From: Gammaproteobacteria bacterium HGW-Gammaproteobacteria-1
GTDB taxonomy: Bacteria; Pseudomonadota; Gammaproteobacteria; Thiohalomonadales; Thiohalomonadaceae
DNA length: 64,000 nucleotides
Direction: 5' to 3'
NCBI GenBank assembly: GCA_002840095.1
Contig: PGZL01000005.1
Coordinates: forward strand, 339,812-403,811
Below the pieces are notes generated by a model. That model saw only the letters and a program-made list of their open reading frames with translations, searched no databases and had not been told where the DNA came from. Made by a program: the position numbers and the translations under genes. This document shows positions 55,152 through 63,632 of this stretch, in pieces (position 1 is the stretch's first letter; every line of letters begins with the position of its first letter).

Positions 55152-57953
55152 ATGAACCTGCTGCTGATTGTCCTGCTCCCCCTGCTCGGTGCCCTGCTGC
55201 CGCCCCTGGTGAAACACCTGGGCCGCGGCGCCAGCGCCTGGGCCGCCGCCGGCGTGACCGTGGCGGCGCTGCTGCTGGCGCTGCCGCCGCTGGGGACGGT
55301 GTTCGACGGCATGCCGATGGAGGCGCACTGGGACTGGCTGCCGCAGGCCGGCTTCGACATCCGCCTGCGCATGGACGGGCTCGCCGCGCTGTTCGTGCTG
55401 CTGATTCTCGGTATCGGCGTGCTGGTCATACTGTACGCCCGTTACTACCTGTCGGAACGTGACCCAATGGGCCGTTTCTACGGCATGCTGCTGCTGTTCA
55501 TGGGCGCCATGCTCGGCATCGCCCTGTCCGACCACCTGTTGCAGTTGCTGGTGTTCTGGGAACTGACCTCGCTCAGTTCCTTTCTGCTCATCAGTTATAA
55601 CCACGATCGCTCCGAAGCGCGCCGCGGCGCGCGCATGGCCCTGGCCATCACCGGGGCCGGCGGCTTAGGCCTGCTGGCCGGCTTCCTGCTGCTGGGACAC
55701 ATCGTCGGCAGTTACCAGATATCAGTCATCCTCGGCGCCGGCGATCTGATCCGCGCCCATCCGCTCTATGCGCCCACCCTGCTGCTGATCCTGCTCGGCG
55801 CCTTCACCAAGTCGGCGCAGTTCCCGTTTCATTTCTGGCTGCCCCACGCCATGGCGGCGCCGACGCCGGTCAGCGCCTACCTGCACTCCGCCACCATGGT
55901 GAAGGCCGGCGTGTTCCTGCTGGCGCGGCTGTTCCCGGCCCTGTCCGGCACCGACCTGTGGTTCTTCGTGGTGGGCGGCGTCGGCCTCGTCACCCTGCTG
56001 TTCGCCGCCTACACCGCGCTGTTCCAGCACGACCTCAAGGGCCTGCTGGCCTACTCCACCATCAGCCACCTGGGCCTCATCGTCCTGCTGTTCGGCATCG
56101 ACACGCCGCTGGCGGCGGTGGCGGGCGTGTTCCACATCATCAACCACGCCATCTTCAAGGCCTCGCTGTTCATGGCCGCCGGCATCATCGACCACGAGAC
56201 CGGCACCCGCGACATGCGCCTCATCAACGGCATGTGGAAATACATGCCCCACACCGCCACCCTGGCCATGGTGGCCGCCGCGGCCATGGCCGGCGTGCCG
56301 CTGCTCAACGGCTTTCTGTCCAAGGAGATGTTCTTCGCCGAAACCCTGCACCTGAACGCACTCGGTTCGGCCAGCTGGCTGCTGCCGGCGGCGGCAACCC
56401 TGGCAGGCGTCTTCGCCGTGGCCTATTCGGCGCGTTTCATTCACGACGTGTTCTTCAACGGCGATCCCATCGATCTGCCCAAGTATCCACCGCACGAACC
56501 GCCGCGTTACATGATCATTCCGGTGGAAATCCTGGTCGGCCTGTGCCTGCTGGTGGGCGTCTTCCCCACGGTGACCATCGCGCCGCTACTGGCCGTCGCC
56601 GCCGGCAGCGTGCTGGGCGGGCCGCTGCCGGAATACAGCCTGGCCATCTGGCACGGCTTTACCCTGCCCGTTTTCATGAGCCTGGTGGCCCTGGGCGGCG
56701 GTATCGCCCTCTACACCCAGCGCCAGCGGCTGTTCGATCTGCGCCACCGCGTGCTGCCCATGCCCGATGCCCGCGCCCTGTTCTGGGTGGCCATCGAGCG
56801 GGTGATGGACGCGGCCCACGGCGTGACCATCCGGCTGGAGAACGGCTCGCTGCAACGCTACGTCGCCCTGCTGCTGTCCGCTGCCGTCGCCGCCATCGCC
56901 CTGCCCCTGTTGGGCGACGATGCTCCGCTGCTCGGCCCTGTGCCCCTCTCTCCCGTCGACGGCGTCACCCTGCTCGGCGCGCTGGTGATGATGGCGGCGG
57001 CGCTGACCACCGTGCTGTGGCAGCGGCAGCGCCTCGCCGCGGTGGTCTCCCTCAGCGTGGTGGGGCTGGTGGTCTCGCTGGTCTTCGTGCGCTGGTCCGC
57101 TCCCGACCTGGCGCTGACCCAGCTGTCGGTGGAGGTGGTCACCATCGTGCTGCTGCTGCTGGCCCTGTTCTTCCTGCCGCAGCAGGGCACGGCAGAGTCA
57201 CTGCCCCTGCGCCGCAGCCGCGATCTGTTGCTGGCGCTGGGTGTCGGCGGCGGCACCGGCCTCATCACCCTGGCCATGCTGACCCGGCCCTACGGCACCA
57301 TCTCCAATTTCTTTCTGGAGAACAGCCTGCCCGGCGGCGGCGGCGCCAACGTGGTCAACGTTATCCTGGTGGACTTCCGCGGCTTCGACACCCTGGGCGA
57401 GATCACCGTGCTGGCCATCGCCGCCATCGGCATCTACGCCCTGCTCGACAAGCTGTGCCTGGACATGCCGGCCACCGATCAGGGCGGGCGGCCCTGGTCC
57501 GGTGAGCACTACCCGGTGGTGCTGGCGCACATCACCCGTTTCCTGCTGCCGCTGGCGCTGCTGGTGTCGGTCTTCGTCTTTCTGCGCGGCCACAACGCGC
57601 CGGGCGGCGGCTTCATCGCCGGCCTGATCACCGCCGTTGCCCTGATCCTGCAATACATGGCCAGCGGCATCGACTGGACACGGGAGCGCTGGCGCGTGCA
57701 GTACCATCCGGTGGTGGCCGCGGGCGTGCTCATCGCCGCGGCCACCGGCGCCGGCAGCTGGCTGTTCGGGCATCCCTTCCTCACCTCCGCCTTCGGCCAC
57801 TTCCACCTGCCCCTCGTCGGCGAGTTTGAACTGGCCAGCGCCATGCTGTTCGACCTGGGCGTGTACCTCACCGTGGTCGGGGTGGTGATGCTGATCCTGG
57901 CCAATCTGGGCAAGCTGACCAAGCGCTGCATCGAAAGCGCGGGGGAGAACTGA
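55152..57953 (+). CDS. mnhA: Na+/H+ antiporter subunit A fused to subunit B (Mrp/Mnh/Pha group 2)
   Basis: A 933-aa protein. The first ~600 residues are a NuoL-like unit ([61 protein letters not shown]). The middle holds the MrpA C-terminal helices. About 790-925 is an MnhB-like domain ([30 protein letters not shown]; here [15 protein letters not shown]). The A-B fusion marks group 2 Mrp operons, with six genes (A', C, D, E, F, G), as found here. Confidence 0.94.
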   Translation: MNLLLIVLLPLLGALLPPLVKHLGRGASAWAAAGVTVAALLLALPPLGTVFDGMPMEAHWDWLPQAGFDIRLRMDGLAALFVLLILGIGVLVILYARYYLSERDPMGRFYGMLLLFMGAMLGIALSDHLLQLLVFWELTSLSSFLLISYNHDRSEARRGARMALAITGAGGLGLLAGFLLLGHIVGSYQISVILGAGDLIRAHPLYAPTLLLILLGAFTKSAQFPFHFWLPHAMAAPTPVSAYLHSATMVKAGVFLLARLFPALSGTDLWFFVVGGVGLVTLLFAAYTALFQHDLKGLLAYSTISHLGLIVLLFGIDTPLAAVAGVFHIINHAIFKASLFMAAGIIDHETGTRDMRLINGMWKYMPHTATLAMVAAAAMAGVPLLNGFLSKEMFFAETLHLNALGSASWLLPAAATLAGVFAVAYSARFIHDVFFNGDPIDLPKYPPHEPPRYMIIPVEILVGLCLLVGVFPTVTIAPLLAVAAGSVLGGPLPEYSLAIWHGFTLPVFMSLVALGGGIALYTQRQRLFDLRHRVLPMPDARALFWVAIERVMDAAHGVTIRLENGSLQRYVALLLSAAVAAIALPLLGDDAPLLGPVPLSPVDGVTLLGALVMMAAALTTVLWQRQRLAAVVSLSVVGLVVSLVFVRWSAPDLALTQLSVEVVTIVLLLLALFFLPQQGTAESLPLRRSRDLLLALGVGGGTGLITLAMLTRPYGTISNFFLENSLPGGGGANVVNVILVDFRGFDTLGEITVLAIAAIGIYALLDKLCLDMPATDQGGRPWSGEHYPVVLAHITRFLLPLALLVSVFVFLRGHNAPGGGFIAGLITAVALILQYMASGIDWTRERWRVQYHPVVAAGVLIAAATGAGSWLFGHPFLTSAFGHFHLPLVGEFELASAMLFDLGVYLTVVGVVMLILANLGKLTKRCIESAGEN

Positions 57954-58282
57954 TGGAGGCCGTCGCCGCCCTCGTCGTCGCCGTGCTGGCCGCCTGCGGA
58001 ACCTACATGGTGCTGCGCGCCCGCACCTTCCCGGTCGTGCTCGGGCTATCGCTGCTGTCCTATGCGGTCAACCTGTTCCTGTTCTTCACCGGCCGCCTGG
58101 TCACCGGCGTGCCGCCGCTGGCCGGCGGCAGCACGCCCACCGCCGATCCCCTGCCCCAGGCCCTGGTGCTCACCGCCATCGTCATCGGTTTCGGCATGAC
58201 CGCCTTCGTGGTGATCCTCGCCCTGCGCGCCCGCGGCGAACTGGGCAACGATCATGTGGACGGCAAGGGGGACAAGTCATGA
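57953..58282 (+). CDS. mnhC: Na+/H+ antiporter subunit C
   Basis: A 109-aa NuoK-like protein with three helices (VAALVVAVLAACGTYMVL; VVLGLSLLSYAVNLFLFFTG; LVLTAIVIGFGMTAFVVILAL). Its ATG overlaps the mnhA stop (TGATG). Confidence 0.94.
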   Translation: MEAVAALVVAVLAACGTYMVLRARTFPVVLGLSLLSYAVNLFLFFTGRLVTGVPPLAGGSTPTADPLPQALVLTAIVIGFGMTAFVVILALRARGELGNDHVDGKGDKS

Positions 58283-58302
58283 ACCTCCGCCCGCACCTTC
58301 CC

Positions 58303-58351
58303 GTGGGAGCCCGGCTATGCCGGGCGAATACGGCTTTCGGTAAGCTCCCAC
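58303..58351. repeat. Family B-related hairpin between mnhC and mnhD
   Basis: gtgggagc (58303-58310) pairs with gctcccac (58344-58351), and CCCGGC-tat-GCCGGG sits inside. It fills most of the 82-bp gap inside the operon. Confidence 0.8.
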
Positions 58352-58364
58352 ATGGGGGCACAGA

Positions 58365-59996
58365 ATGAATCACTGGCTCATCGCCCCCCTGGTGCTGCCG
58401 CTGGTGGCCGGCATGCTGATCCTGCTGCTGGTGGGCCGGCGCGGGGTGCAGCGCGCCGTATCCATCGGCGCCACCGCCGGCCTGCTGCCGGTGGCGCTGC
58501 TGCTGCTGTGCTTCGCCGGCAACGACGAGTTCGGGGTATACCGGCTCGGCGGTTGGCCCGCCCCCTTCGGCATCGTACTGGTGCTCGATCGCCTCAGCGC
58601 CCTGCTGCTGCTGCTCACCGCCCTGGTGGCGCTGTTCGCCCTGCTCTATGCCGTGAACGGCGACGACCGGCGCGGGCGTGACTTTCACGTCCTGTTCCAG
58701 CTGCAGCTGCTCGGCATCAACGGCGCCTTCCTCACCGGCGACCTGTTCAACCTGTTCGTGTTCTTCGAGATCCTGCTCATCGCCTCCTACGGCCTGGCGC
58801 TGTACGGCGGCGGCGGTCGCGACACGGGGCCGACAGGCCAGTCGCGGGAGCGGACGCAACAGGCCCGGCTTGATGGAAGCGGAACGCAGCCGCTTCCGCC
58901 CGGCCCCGCACCCTCCGCTGCGCGACACCGTGAGCCGGGCGGGCCGGAGCGCACCCGCGCCGGACTGCACTATGTGGTACTGAACCTCATCGGCTCCGGC
59001 CTGTTCCTCATCGGCGTCGGCACGCTGTACGCGGTCACCGGCACCCTCAACATGGCCGACCTGGCGGTGAAGGTCGCCGCCGCCCTGCCGGAACAGGCCG
59101 CCCTGCTGCGCGTCAGCGCCCTGCTCCTGCTCACGGTGTTCGGCCTCAAGGCGGCGCTGCTGCCCCTGCACCTGTGGCTGCCGGCGCTGTACGGCAACAC
59201 CACCGCCCCGGTGGCGGCGCTGTTCGCCATCATGACCAAGGTGGGGGTCTACGCCATCCTGCGCATCTACACCCTGATCTTCCCCGCCGGAGGCATCGCG
59301 CCCGACGTGGGCACCTGGCTGCTGCCCCTGGCCCTGCTCACCCTGCTGATCGGTGCCGTCGGTGTGCTGGGCAGCCACCGCCTGCGCGTGCTCATCGCCT
59401 ACCTGGTGGTGGTGTCGGTGGGCACCCTGCTGGCCGGGGTCGGCCAGTTCAGCGTCGGCGGCATCACCGCCGCGCTGTACTACCTGCCGCACACCACCCT
59501 GGTCAGCGCCGGCCTGTTCCTGCTCGCCGACCTCATCGCCCGCCAGCGCGGCACCACCGGTGATCACTTCTCCGCCGGGTCGCCCCTGGCCCAGCCGACC
59601 CGCCTCGGCGTGCTGTTCTTTCTCGGCGCCGTGGCCGCCGCCGGCATGCCGCCGCTGTCCGGCTTCCTCGGCAAGCTGCTGCTGCTGCAATCGGCGCCGC
59701 CATCCCAGTCCGCCTGGCTGTGGACCATCGTCCTCACCGGCAGCCTGGCCGGACTCATCGCCCTCAGCCGCGCCGGCAGCCGCATCTTCTGGAAAACGAA
59801 AGGCGTGCGTGCCACCGGCACCCTGGCGGACCTGCCCCACATCGCCCCCCCGGCACTGCTGCTGGCCGCGAGCGTGGCTATGACGGTATTCGCCGCACCC
59901 ATTACCGGCTATGCCGAAGCCACCGCCACGCAGTTGCTGGCGCCGCAGCAGTACATCGACGCGGTGCTGCATGGGGGAAACAGCAATGAATTTTGA
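58365..59996 (+). CDS. mnhD: Na+/H+ antiporter subunit D with an in-frame insertion
   Basis: A 543-aa NuoM/N-like subunit (FGLKAALLPLHLWLPALYGNTTAPVAALFAIMTKVGVYAILR; GSHRLRVLIAYLVVVSVG). Between LYGGGGR and ERTRAGLHYVVLNLIGS lie about 42 Gly/Pro/Arg/Gln-rich residues (about 153-194; 58821-58946) that do not belong to the family pattern and contain a strong hairpin at DNA level (GGAAGCGG / CCGCTTCC). The insertion lies in the loop between membrane segments. The frame is intact. Confidence 0.92.
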   Translation: MNHWLIAPLVLPLVAGMLILLLVGRRGVQRAVSIGATAGLLPVALLLLCFAGNDEFGVYRLGGWPAPFGIVLVLDRLSALLLLLTALVALFALLYAVNGDDRRGRDFHVLFQLQLLGINGAFLTGDLFNLFVFFEILLIASYGLALYGGGGRDTGPTGQSRERTQQARLDGSGTQPLPPGPAPSAARHREPGGPERTRAGLHYVVLNLIGSGLFLIGVGTLYAVTGTLNMADLAVKVAAALPEQAALLRVSALLLLTVFGLKAALLPLHLWLPALYGNTTAPVAALFAIMTKVGVYAILRIYTLIFPAGGIAPDVGTWLLPLALLTLLIGAVGVLGSHRLRVLIAYLVVVSVGTLLAGVGQFSVGGITAALYYLPHTTLVSAGLFLLADLIARQRGTTGDHFSAGSPLAQPTRLGVLFFLGAVAAAGMPPLSGFLGKLLLLQSAPPSQSAWLWTIVLTGSLAGLIALSRAGSRIFWKTKGVRATGTLADLPHIAPPALLLAASVAMTVFAAPITGYAEATATQLLAPQQYIDAVLHGGNSNEF

Positions 59997-60001
59997 AAAG
60001 C

Positions 60002-60103
60002 TGATGAACCACGGAGAACACAGGAAAACCGGCTGTTATGGATTCAAAAACCCCTGTGTGCCCCCTGTCCCCCGTGGTTGATGAGGTGTTCCATTGATGA
60101 ACC
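60002..60103. repeat. Repeat insertion between mnhD and mnhE with 9-bp direct repeats
   Basis: tgatgaacc occurs at 60002-60010 and 60095-60103. Between them aaccacgg/ccgtggtt and ccctgtgtgccccctgtccc-type sequence form a family A-like hairpin. The right copy carries the mnhE start codon. Confidence 0.85.
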
Positions 60104-60582
60104 GACTGCTGCCGCAACCCCTGTTCAGCCTGTTCCTGTGGCTGCTCTGGCTGCTGCTGGTAAACAGCGTGGCCCCGGGCCAGGTGCTGCTCGGCGCCGT
60201 GCTCGCCGTCGCCCTGCCCCTGCTGACCGCACGCTTCTGGCCCGACCGGCCACGGCTGCGCCATCCCCTCAAACTGCTGCGCTACATCGCCGTGCTGCTG
60301 TGGGACATCGGCCTCGCCAACCTCACCGTGGCGCGCCTGATCCTCGGCCCGACCAAACGACTGCGCCCGGGCTTCATCCACCTGCCCCTGGACCTGGAAG
60401 GCGATTTCGCCATCACCCTGCTGGCCAGCACCATCTCGCTCACGCCGGGCACGGTGTCCTCGAACCTGAGCGCCGATCGCAAGACCCTGCTGATTCATGC
60501 GCTGGACGTGGAGGATGAGGCGCAGGTGATCGCCCACATCAAACAGCGCTACGAGGCGCCGCTGCGGGAGATATTCGAATAA
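60097..60582 (+). CDS. mnhE: Na+/H+ antiporter subunit E
   Basis: A 161-aa protein with two N-terminal helices and the typical RLRHPLKLLRYIAVLLWDIGLANLTVARLIL, then LASTISLTPGTVSSNLS. ATG 60097 is used; a TTG precedes it. It overlaps mnhF by one base (TAATG). Confidence 0.94.
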   Translation: MNRLLPQPLFSLFLWLLWLLLVNSVAPGQVLLGAVLAVALPLLTARFWPDRPRLRHPLKLLRYIAVLLWDIGLANLTVARLILGPTKRLRPGFIHLPLDLEGDFAITLLASTISLTPGTVSSNLSADRKTLLIHALDVEDEAQVIAHIKQRYEAPLREIFE

Positions 60583-60851
60583 TGCTGAGCGCCGCCATCA
60601 CCATCGCCTTCACCTGCATCGCCGCCGCCCTGCTGCTCAATTTCTGGCGCCTGCTGCGCGGCCCCACCCTGCCCGACCGCATCCTGGCCCTGGACACCAT
60701 GTACATCAACACCATCGCCCTGCTGGTGCTGTTCGGCATCCACCTCGACCTCACCGCCTTCTTCGAAGCGGCCCTGCTCATCGCCATGATGGGTTTCGTC
60801 GGCACCGTCGCGCTGTGCAAATACCTGCTGCGCGGCGACATCATCGAATAG
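60582..60851 (+). CDS. mnhF: Na+/H+ antiporter subunit F
   Basis: An 89-aa protein with three helices and the family motif LLRGPTLPDRILALDTMYIN. It is directly coupled to mnhE. Confidence 0.94.
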   Translation: MLSAAITIAFTCIAAALLLNFWRLLRGPTLPDRILALDTMYINTIALLVLFGIHLDLTAFFEAALLIAMMGFVGTVALCKYLLRGDIIE

Positions 60852-60862
60852 GAGATCACGGC

Positions 60863-61159
60863 ATGCTGGAAATCCTCATCTCCCTGTTCCTGCTCATCGG
60901 TGGCATCTTCGCCCTCATCGGCTCCATCGGCCTGGCCCGCATGCCCGACCTGTTCATGCGCCTGCACGGCCCCACCAAGGCCACCACCCTGGGCGTCGGC
61001 GGCATCCTCATCGCCTCGGTGCTGCATTTCAGCAACCGCGGCGACGGCCTCAGCCTGCACGAACTGCTGGTCACCCTGTTCCTGTTCATCACCGCACCGA
61101 TCAGCGCCTACCTCATCGCCCGCGCCATGCTGCACCTGCGCGGAGACAAGGACGCGTAA
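60863..61159 (+). CDS. mnhG: Na+/H+ antiporter subunit G
   Basis: A 98-aa protein with three helices and the motif LARMPDLFMRLHGPTKATTLGVGGIL. aggag lies before ATG 60863. It ends the operon; a family B/D repeat follows. Confidence 0.95.
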   Translation: MLEILISLFLLIGGIFALIGSIGLARMPDLFMRLHGPTKATTLGVGGILIASVLHFSNRGDGLSLHELLVTLFLFITAPISAYLIARAMLHLRGDKDA

Positions 61160-61203
61160 CGCACCCGGTCGCGAATACCATTCGTTTTCCAGGGAGGCGC
61201 ACC

Positions 61204-61320
61204 GTAGGAGCGGATCGTATCCGCGATAAAACGCCGGAACAGGCACGAACATTCGCGAATACGATTCGCTCCTACAGAACACATCAAATGTAGGATGGGT
61301 AGAGCGCAGCGAAACCCATC
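61204..61320. repeat. Family B inverted repeat plus half of a family D unit
   Basis: gtaggagcggatcgtatccg (61204-) pairs with cgaatacgattcgctcctac (to 61275). A family D arm (gtaggatgggtagagcgcag, from 61290) follows without its partner. It separates mnhG from the convergent DUF4197 gene. Confidence 0.88.
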
Positions 61321-61345
61321 ATGCGGGCTGCGCCGCCGCGAAACC

Positions 61346-62095
61346 TCATCCCTTGCCGCCAAACACCTTGCGCAGAAGTTCCGTGGTGCGGGCCGCAGGA
61401 TTTTCACGAATCAGCTTTTCCTCCGCCGCGAGCTTGAGGAACAACCCGTCCAGGGCGCGGGCAGTAACGTAGCCGTCGAGGTCCTGGGCATCCTTGCCGG
61501 CCAGCGATGCCAGCGGTCCGGCACGGCGCAGCATGTCCTTGTAGGAAGACGTCACCCCCACCCGGGCGGTGGCCTGCGCGATCACCGGCCGCAGCTTTCC
61601 GGTCAACGCCGTCTCGGAACGCTGGCGGAAAAAACGCGTGGCGGCATCGTCGGGGCCATTGAGGATGTTGCGCGCGTCCTCCAGCGTCATGCTGCGGATG
61701 ACCTGCACGAAAATATCCACCGCCTCCGGCGCGGCCCGCTCGGCGGCGCGGTTCAGGCTGGCGATGAAATCATCCACCGCCTTGCCCTGTCCCAGATCGC
61801 GCAAGGTCTTCTCCATGCCCTGCAGGGACTTCGGCACCGGAATGCGCACCTGCACATCGTTGAGGTAACCGCCGTTCCGTCCCAGCAACCGTACCGCGCG
61901 CTGCGTTCCCACCTGCAAGGCCTCCTTCAGACCGGCAACGATATCGGCTTCGCCCAGCTGGCCCTGTCCCGCCAGCCCGGCGGCGGCGTCACTGACGCGG
62001 CGCGACCAGTCGTCACGATTGGTGCAGCCCGTCGTGGCCAGCAACATGACAACCACCACAAGGGCCAGACCGCCGCCTTTCAGCGCATTCCGCAT
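61346..62095 (-). CDS. DUF4197 lipoprotein
   Basis: A 249-aa protein with a lipoprotein signal (VVVVMLLATTGCTNRDD, lipobox TTGC) and a DUF4197 domain (GLKEALQVGTQRAVRLLGRNGGYLNDVQVRIPVPKSLQGM; YKDMLRRAGPL). The function is unknown; it is likely periplasmic or outer-membrane anchored. It overlaps the reductase-like gene upstream by 16 bases, so the two are probably co-transcribed. Confidence 0.9.
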   Translation of the reverse strand: MRNALKGGGLALVVVVMLLATTGCTNRDDWSRRVSDAAAGLAGQGQLGEADIVAGLKEALQVGTQRAVRLLGRNGGYLNDVQVRIPVPKSLQGMEKTLRDLGQGKAVDDFIASLNRAAERAAPEAVDIFVQVIRSMTLEDARNILNGPDDAATRFFRQRSETALTGKLRPVIAQATARVGVTSSYKDMLRRAGPLASLAGKDAQDLDGYVTARALDGLFLKLAAEEKLIRENPAARTTELLRKVFGGKG

Positions 62096-63075
62096 TGACG
62101 TTTCTCCATGACAAAGATTCTTTCCGCTCTGGCGCCGTATGCCGCCAGGGCATTGAGCAGTCCCGCGCGCAGCGGCGCACCGGTGGCGAAATAAAAGTCG
62201 CACTGGGCCGGCTCGGCCACGGTAGAGGCGATCACCGCCGCGGCCGCCACCTCGCCGTCGGCTTCCAGGAACAGCGGCTGATAGGTGAAATTGTCCAGCG
62301 CATCCACCCAGGAGCGGCACAGGTTGGCCATGTAGAAGCCGTCCTCGAAGGCGCTGGCCCAGACCAGGGTGAGCGGTTGCGGCAGTTCCAGCGCAATGAC
62401 GTGTTCGAGCAGACTCTTGACCGGCGCAAAGCCGGTGTCCTGCGCCACCATCACCAGCGGGCGCGACGAGGACTCATCCAGCGTGAAATCACCGAACGGC
62501 CCGGTCACGGCGATGACGTCGTTCTGGCGCAGGCGCTCGAACACGTGCACGGTAAACGGCTCGTCCGCGCGCCGGGCCAGATGAAATTGCAGGAACATGC
62601 CGTTGCAGGGGCAACTGGCGATGGCCGCGTCGCAGCACAGCTCGTCGCCGATGCGCAGCTCCACATGCTGGCCGGCGAGAAATTGCAGGGTCTGGCTGCG
62701 CGGCGTGCGCAGCGTCAGGTTGATGTAATACTCGCCCAGCCGGTCGATGCCCACCACACGGGTCGCCACCTGCTGGTGGGGAATCTGGTGGACACCGCCG
62801 ATTTCGTTGATGTCCAGCGTCATGTCGCTGCCGGCGCTGATGCTGCACAGCAACACGTAGCCCTGAGCCTTCTCCGCCTCGGTGAAGACGTAGTCGTGAA
62901 AGCGCGGCGCCGCGATTTGACCTTCCAGCAGGCGTGCCCTGCACGCGCCGCAACTGCCGCCGCTGCAGTTATAGGGCAGATTGACGCCGTTGCGCAGCGC
63001 CGCCTCCAGCACCGTCTCCTGCGCCTCGGCGTCGAACTCACGCCCACTGGGAACCAGCCGGATGCGATGGGTCAT
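62080..63075 (-). CDS. Divergent 2Fe-2S ferredoxin/flavoreductase-like protein
   Basis: A 331-aa protein with a plant-type ferredoxin domain (NCSGGSCGACRARL plus later LLCS: four cysteines present), then a ferredoxin-NADP reductase-like half. The usual FAD motif RxYS appears as LCCDAAIASCPCNG, and the NAD-loop GGTGFAP is QDTGFAP. It resembles CDP-6-deoxy-glucoseen reductase-type proteins but may be weak in flavin or nucleotide binding. It ends EKRQCGMR. The ATG at 63075 precedes the DUF4197 gene. Confidence 0.8.
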   Translation of the reverse strand: MTHRIRLVPSGREFDAEAQETVLEAALRNGVNLPYNCSGGSCGACRARLLEGQIAAPRFHDYVFTEAEKAQGYVLLCSISAGSDMTLDINEIGGVHQIPHQQVATRVVGIDRLGEYYINLTLRTPRSQTLQFLAGQHVELRIGDELCCDAAIASCPCNGMFLQFHLARRADEPFTVHVFERLRQNDVIAVTGPFGDFTLDESSSRPLVMVAQDTGFAPVKSLLEHVIALELPQPLTLVWASAFEDGFYMANLCRSWVDALDNFTYQPLFLEADGEVAAAAVIASTVAEPAQCDFYFATGAPLRAGLLNALAAYGARAERIFVMEKRQCGMR

Positions 63076-63084
63076 GACGGCACG

Positions 63085-63516
63085 CTACTTTTCCAGCTGC
63101 TCGAGCAGCCAGCGGTTGATCTCATGCACCACCCGGCGCTGCGCATCGTCGCCGACGTCCTGCATGCCATCCAGCTTGCGGCAGAGTTGATCGATGATTT
63201 CGCGATATTTTTTCGCCATCGCCCGCTCCAGCGACAACTCCGCATTGCGTTTCCGGAGCTGTATTTCCAGGGCATCGTGGTCCGGCGCCAGGGTGGCGCG
63301 CACACGGCGGGAAAAGGCGGTGGTCTTGATGAGCTGTACCCGCTCGAATTCCGCTGCATCGAGCAGGACGAGACGCGGATAGAGCAGGCGCAGCAGGTCG
63401 ATGTCCACCATGCCTTCGGGGGCGGGCAATTCGCCGTCATGTATGAGATGTTGCAGTTCCGCCCGCTTGATTCCGAGCAGGCGCACTGCGGTGGCCACTG
63501 CGACTTTCTGTCCCAC
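63085..63516 (-). CDS. Small HTH-like protein of unknown function
   Basis: A 143-aa protein. The start VAVATAVRLLGIKRAELQHLIHDGELPAPEGMVDIDLLRLLYP looks like a MerR/excisionase-like winged helix. The rest is coiled and charged (NAELSLERAMAKKYREIIDQLCRKL), ending NRWLLEQLEK. I chose GTG 63516 with gaggtg upstream; a TTG at 63534 is also open. It is 9 bp upstream of the reductase-like gene, in the same direction, and may be its partner. Confidence 0.7.
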   Translation of the reverse strand: MGQKVAVATAVRLLGIKRAELQHLIHDGELPAPEGMVDIDLLRLLYPRLVLLDAAEFERVQLIKTTAFSRRVRATLAPDHDALEIQLRKRNAELSLERAMAKKYREIIDQLCRKLDGMQDVGDDAQRRVVHEINRWLLEQLEK

Positions 63517-63632
63517 ATCACACCTCGGCCGCAACCTCGTGTTATGGGTTACTGTACCTTCTTTTGCAGCGGGATGCGCCTCTTGCGCGGATGCAATGAA
63601 CTGCTAGGATTAATCGCTGAAACTGCCCCAAT

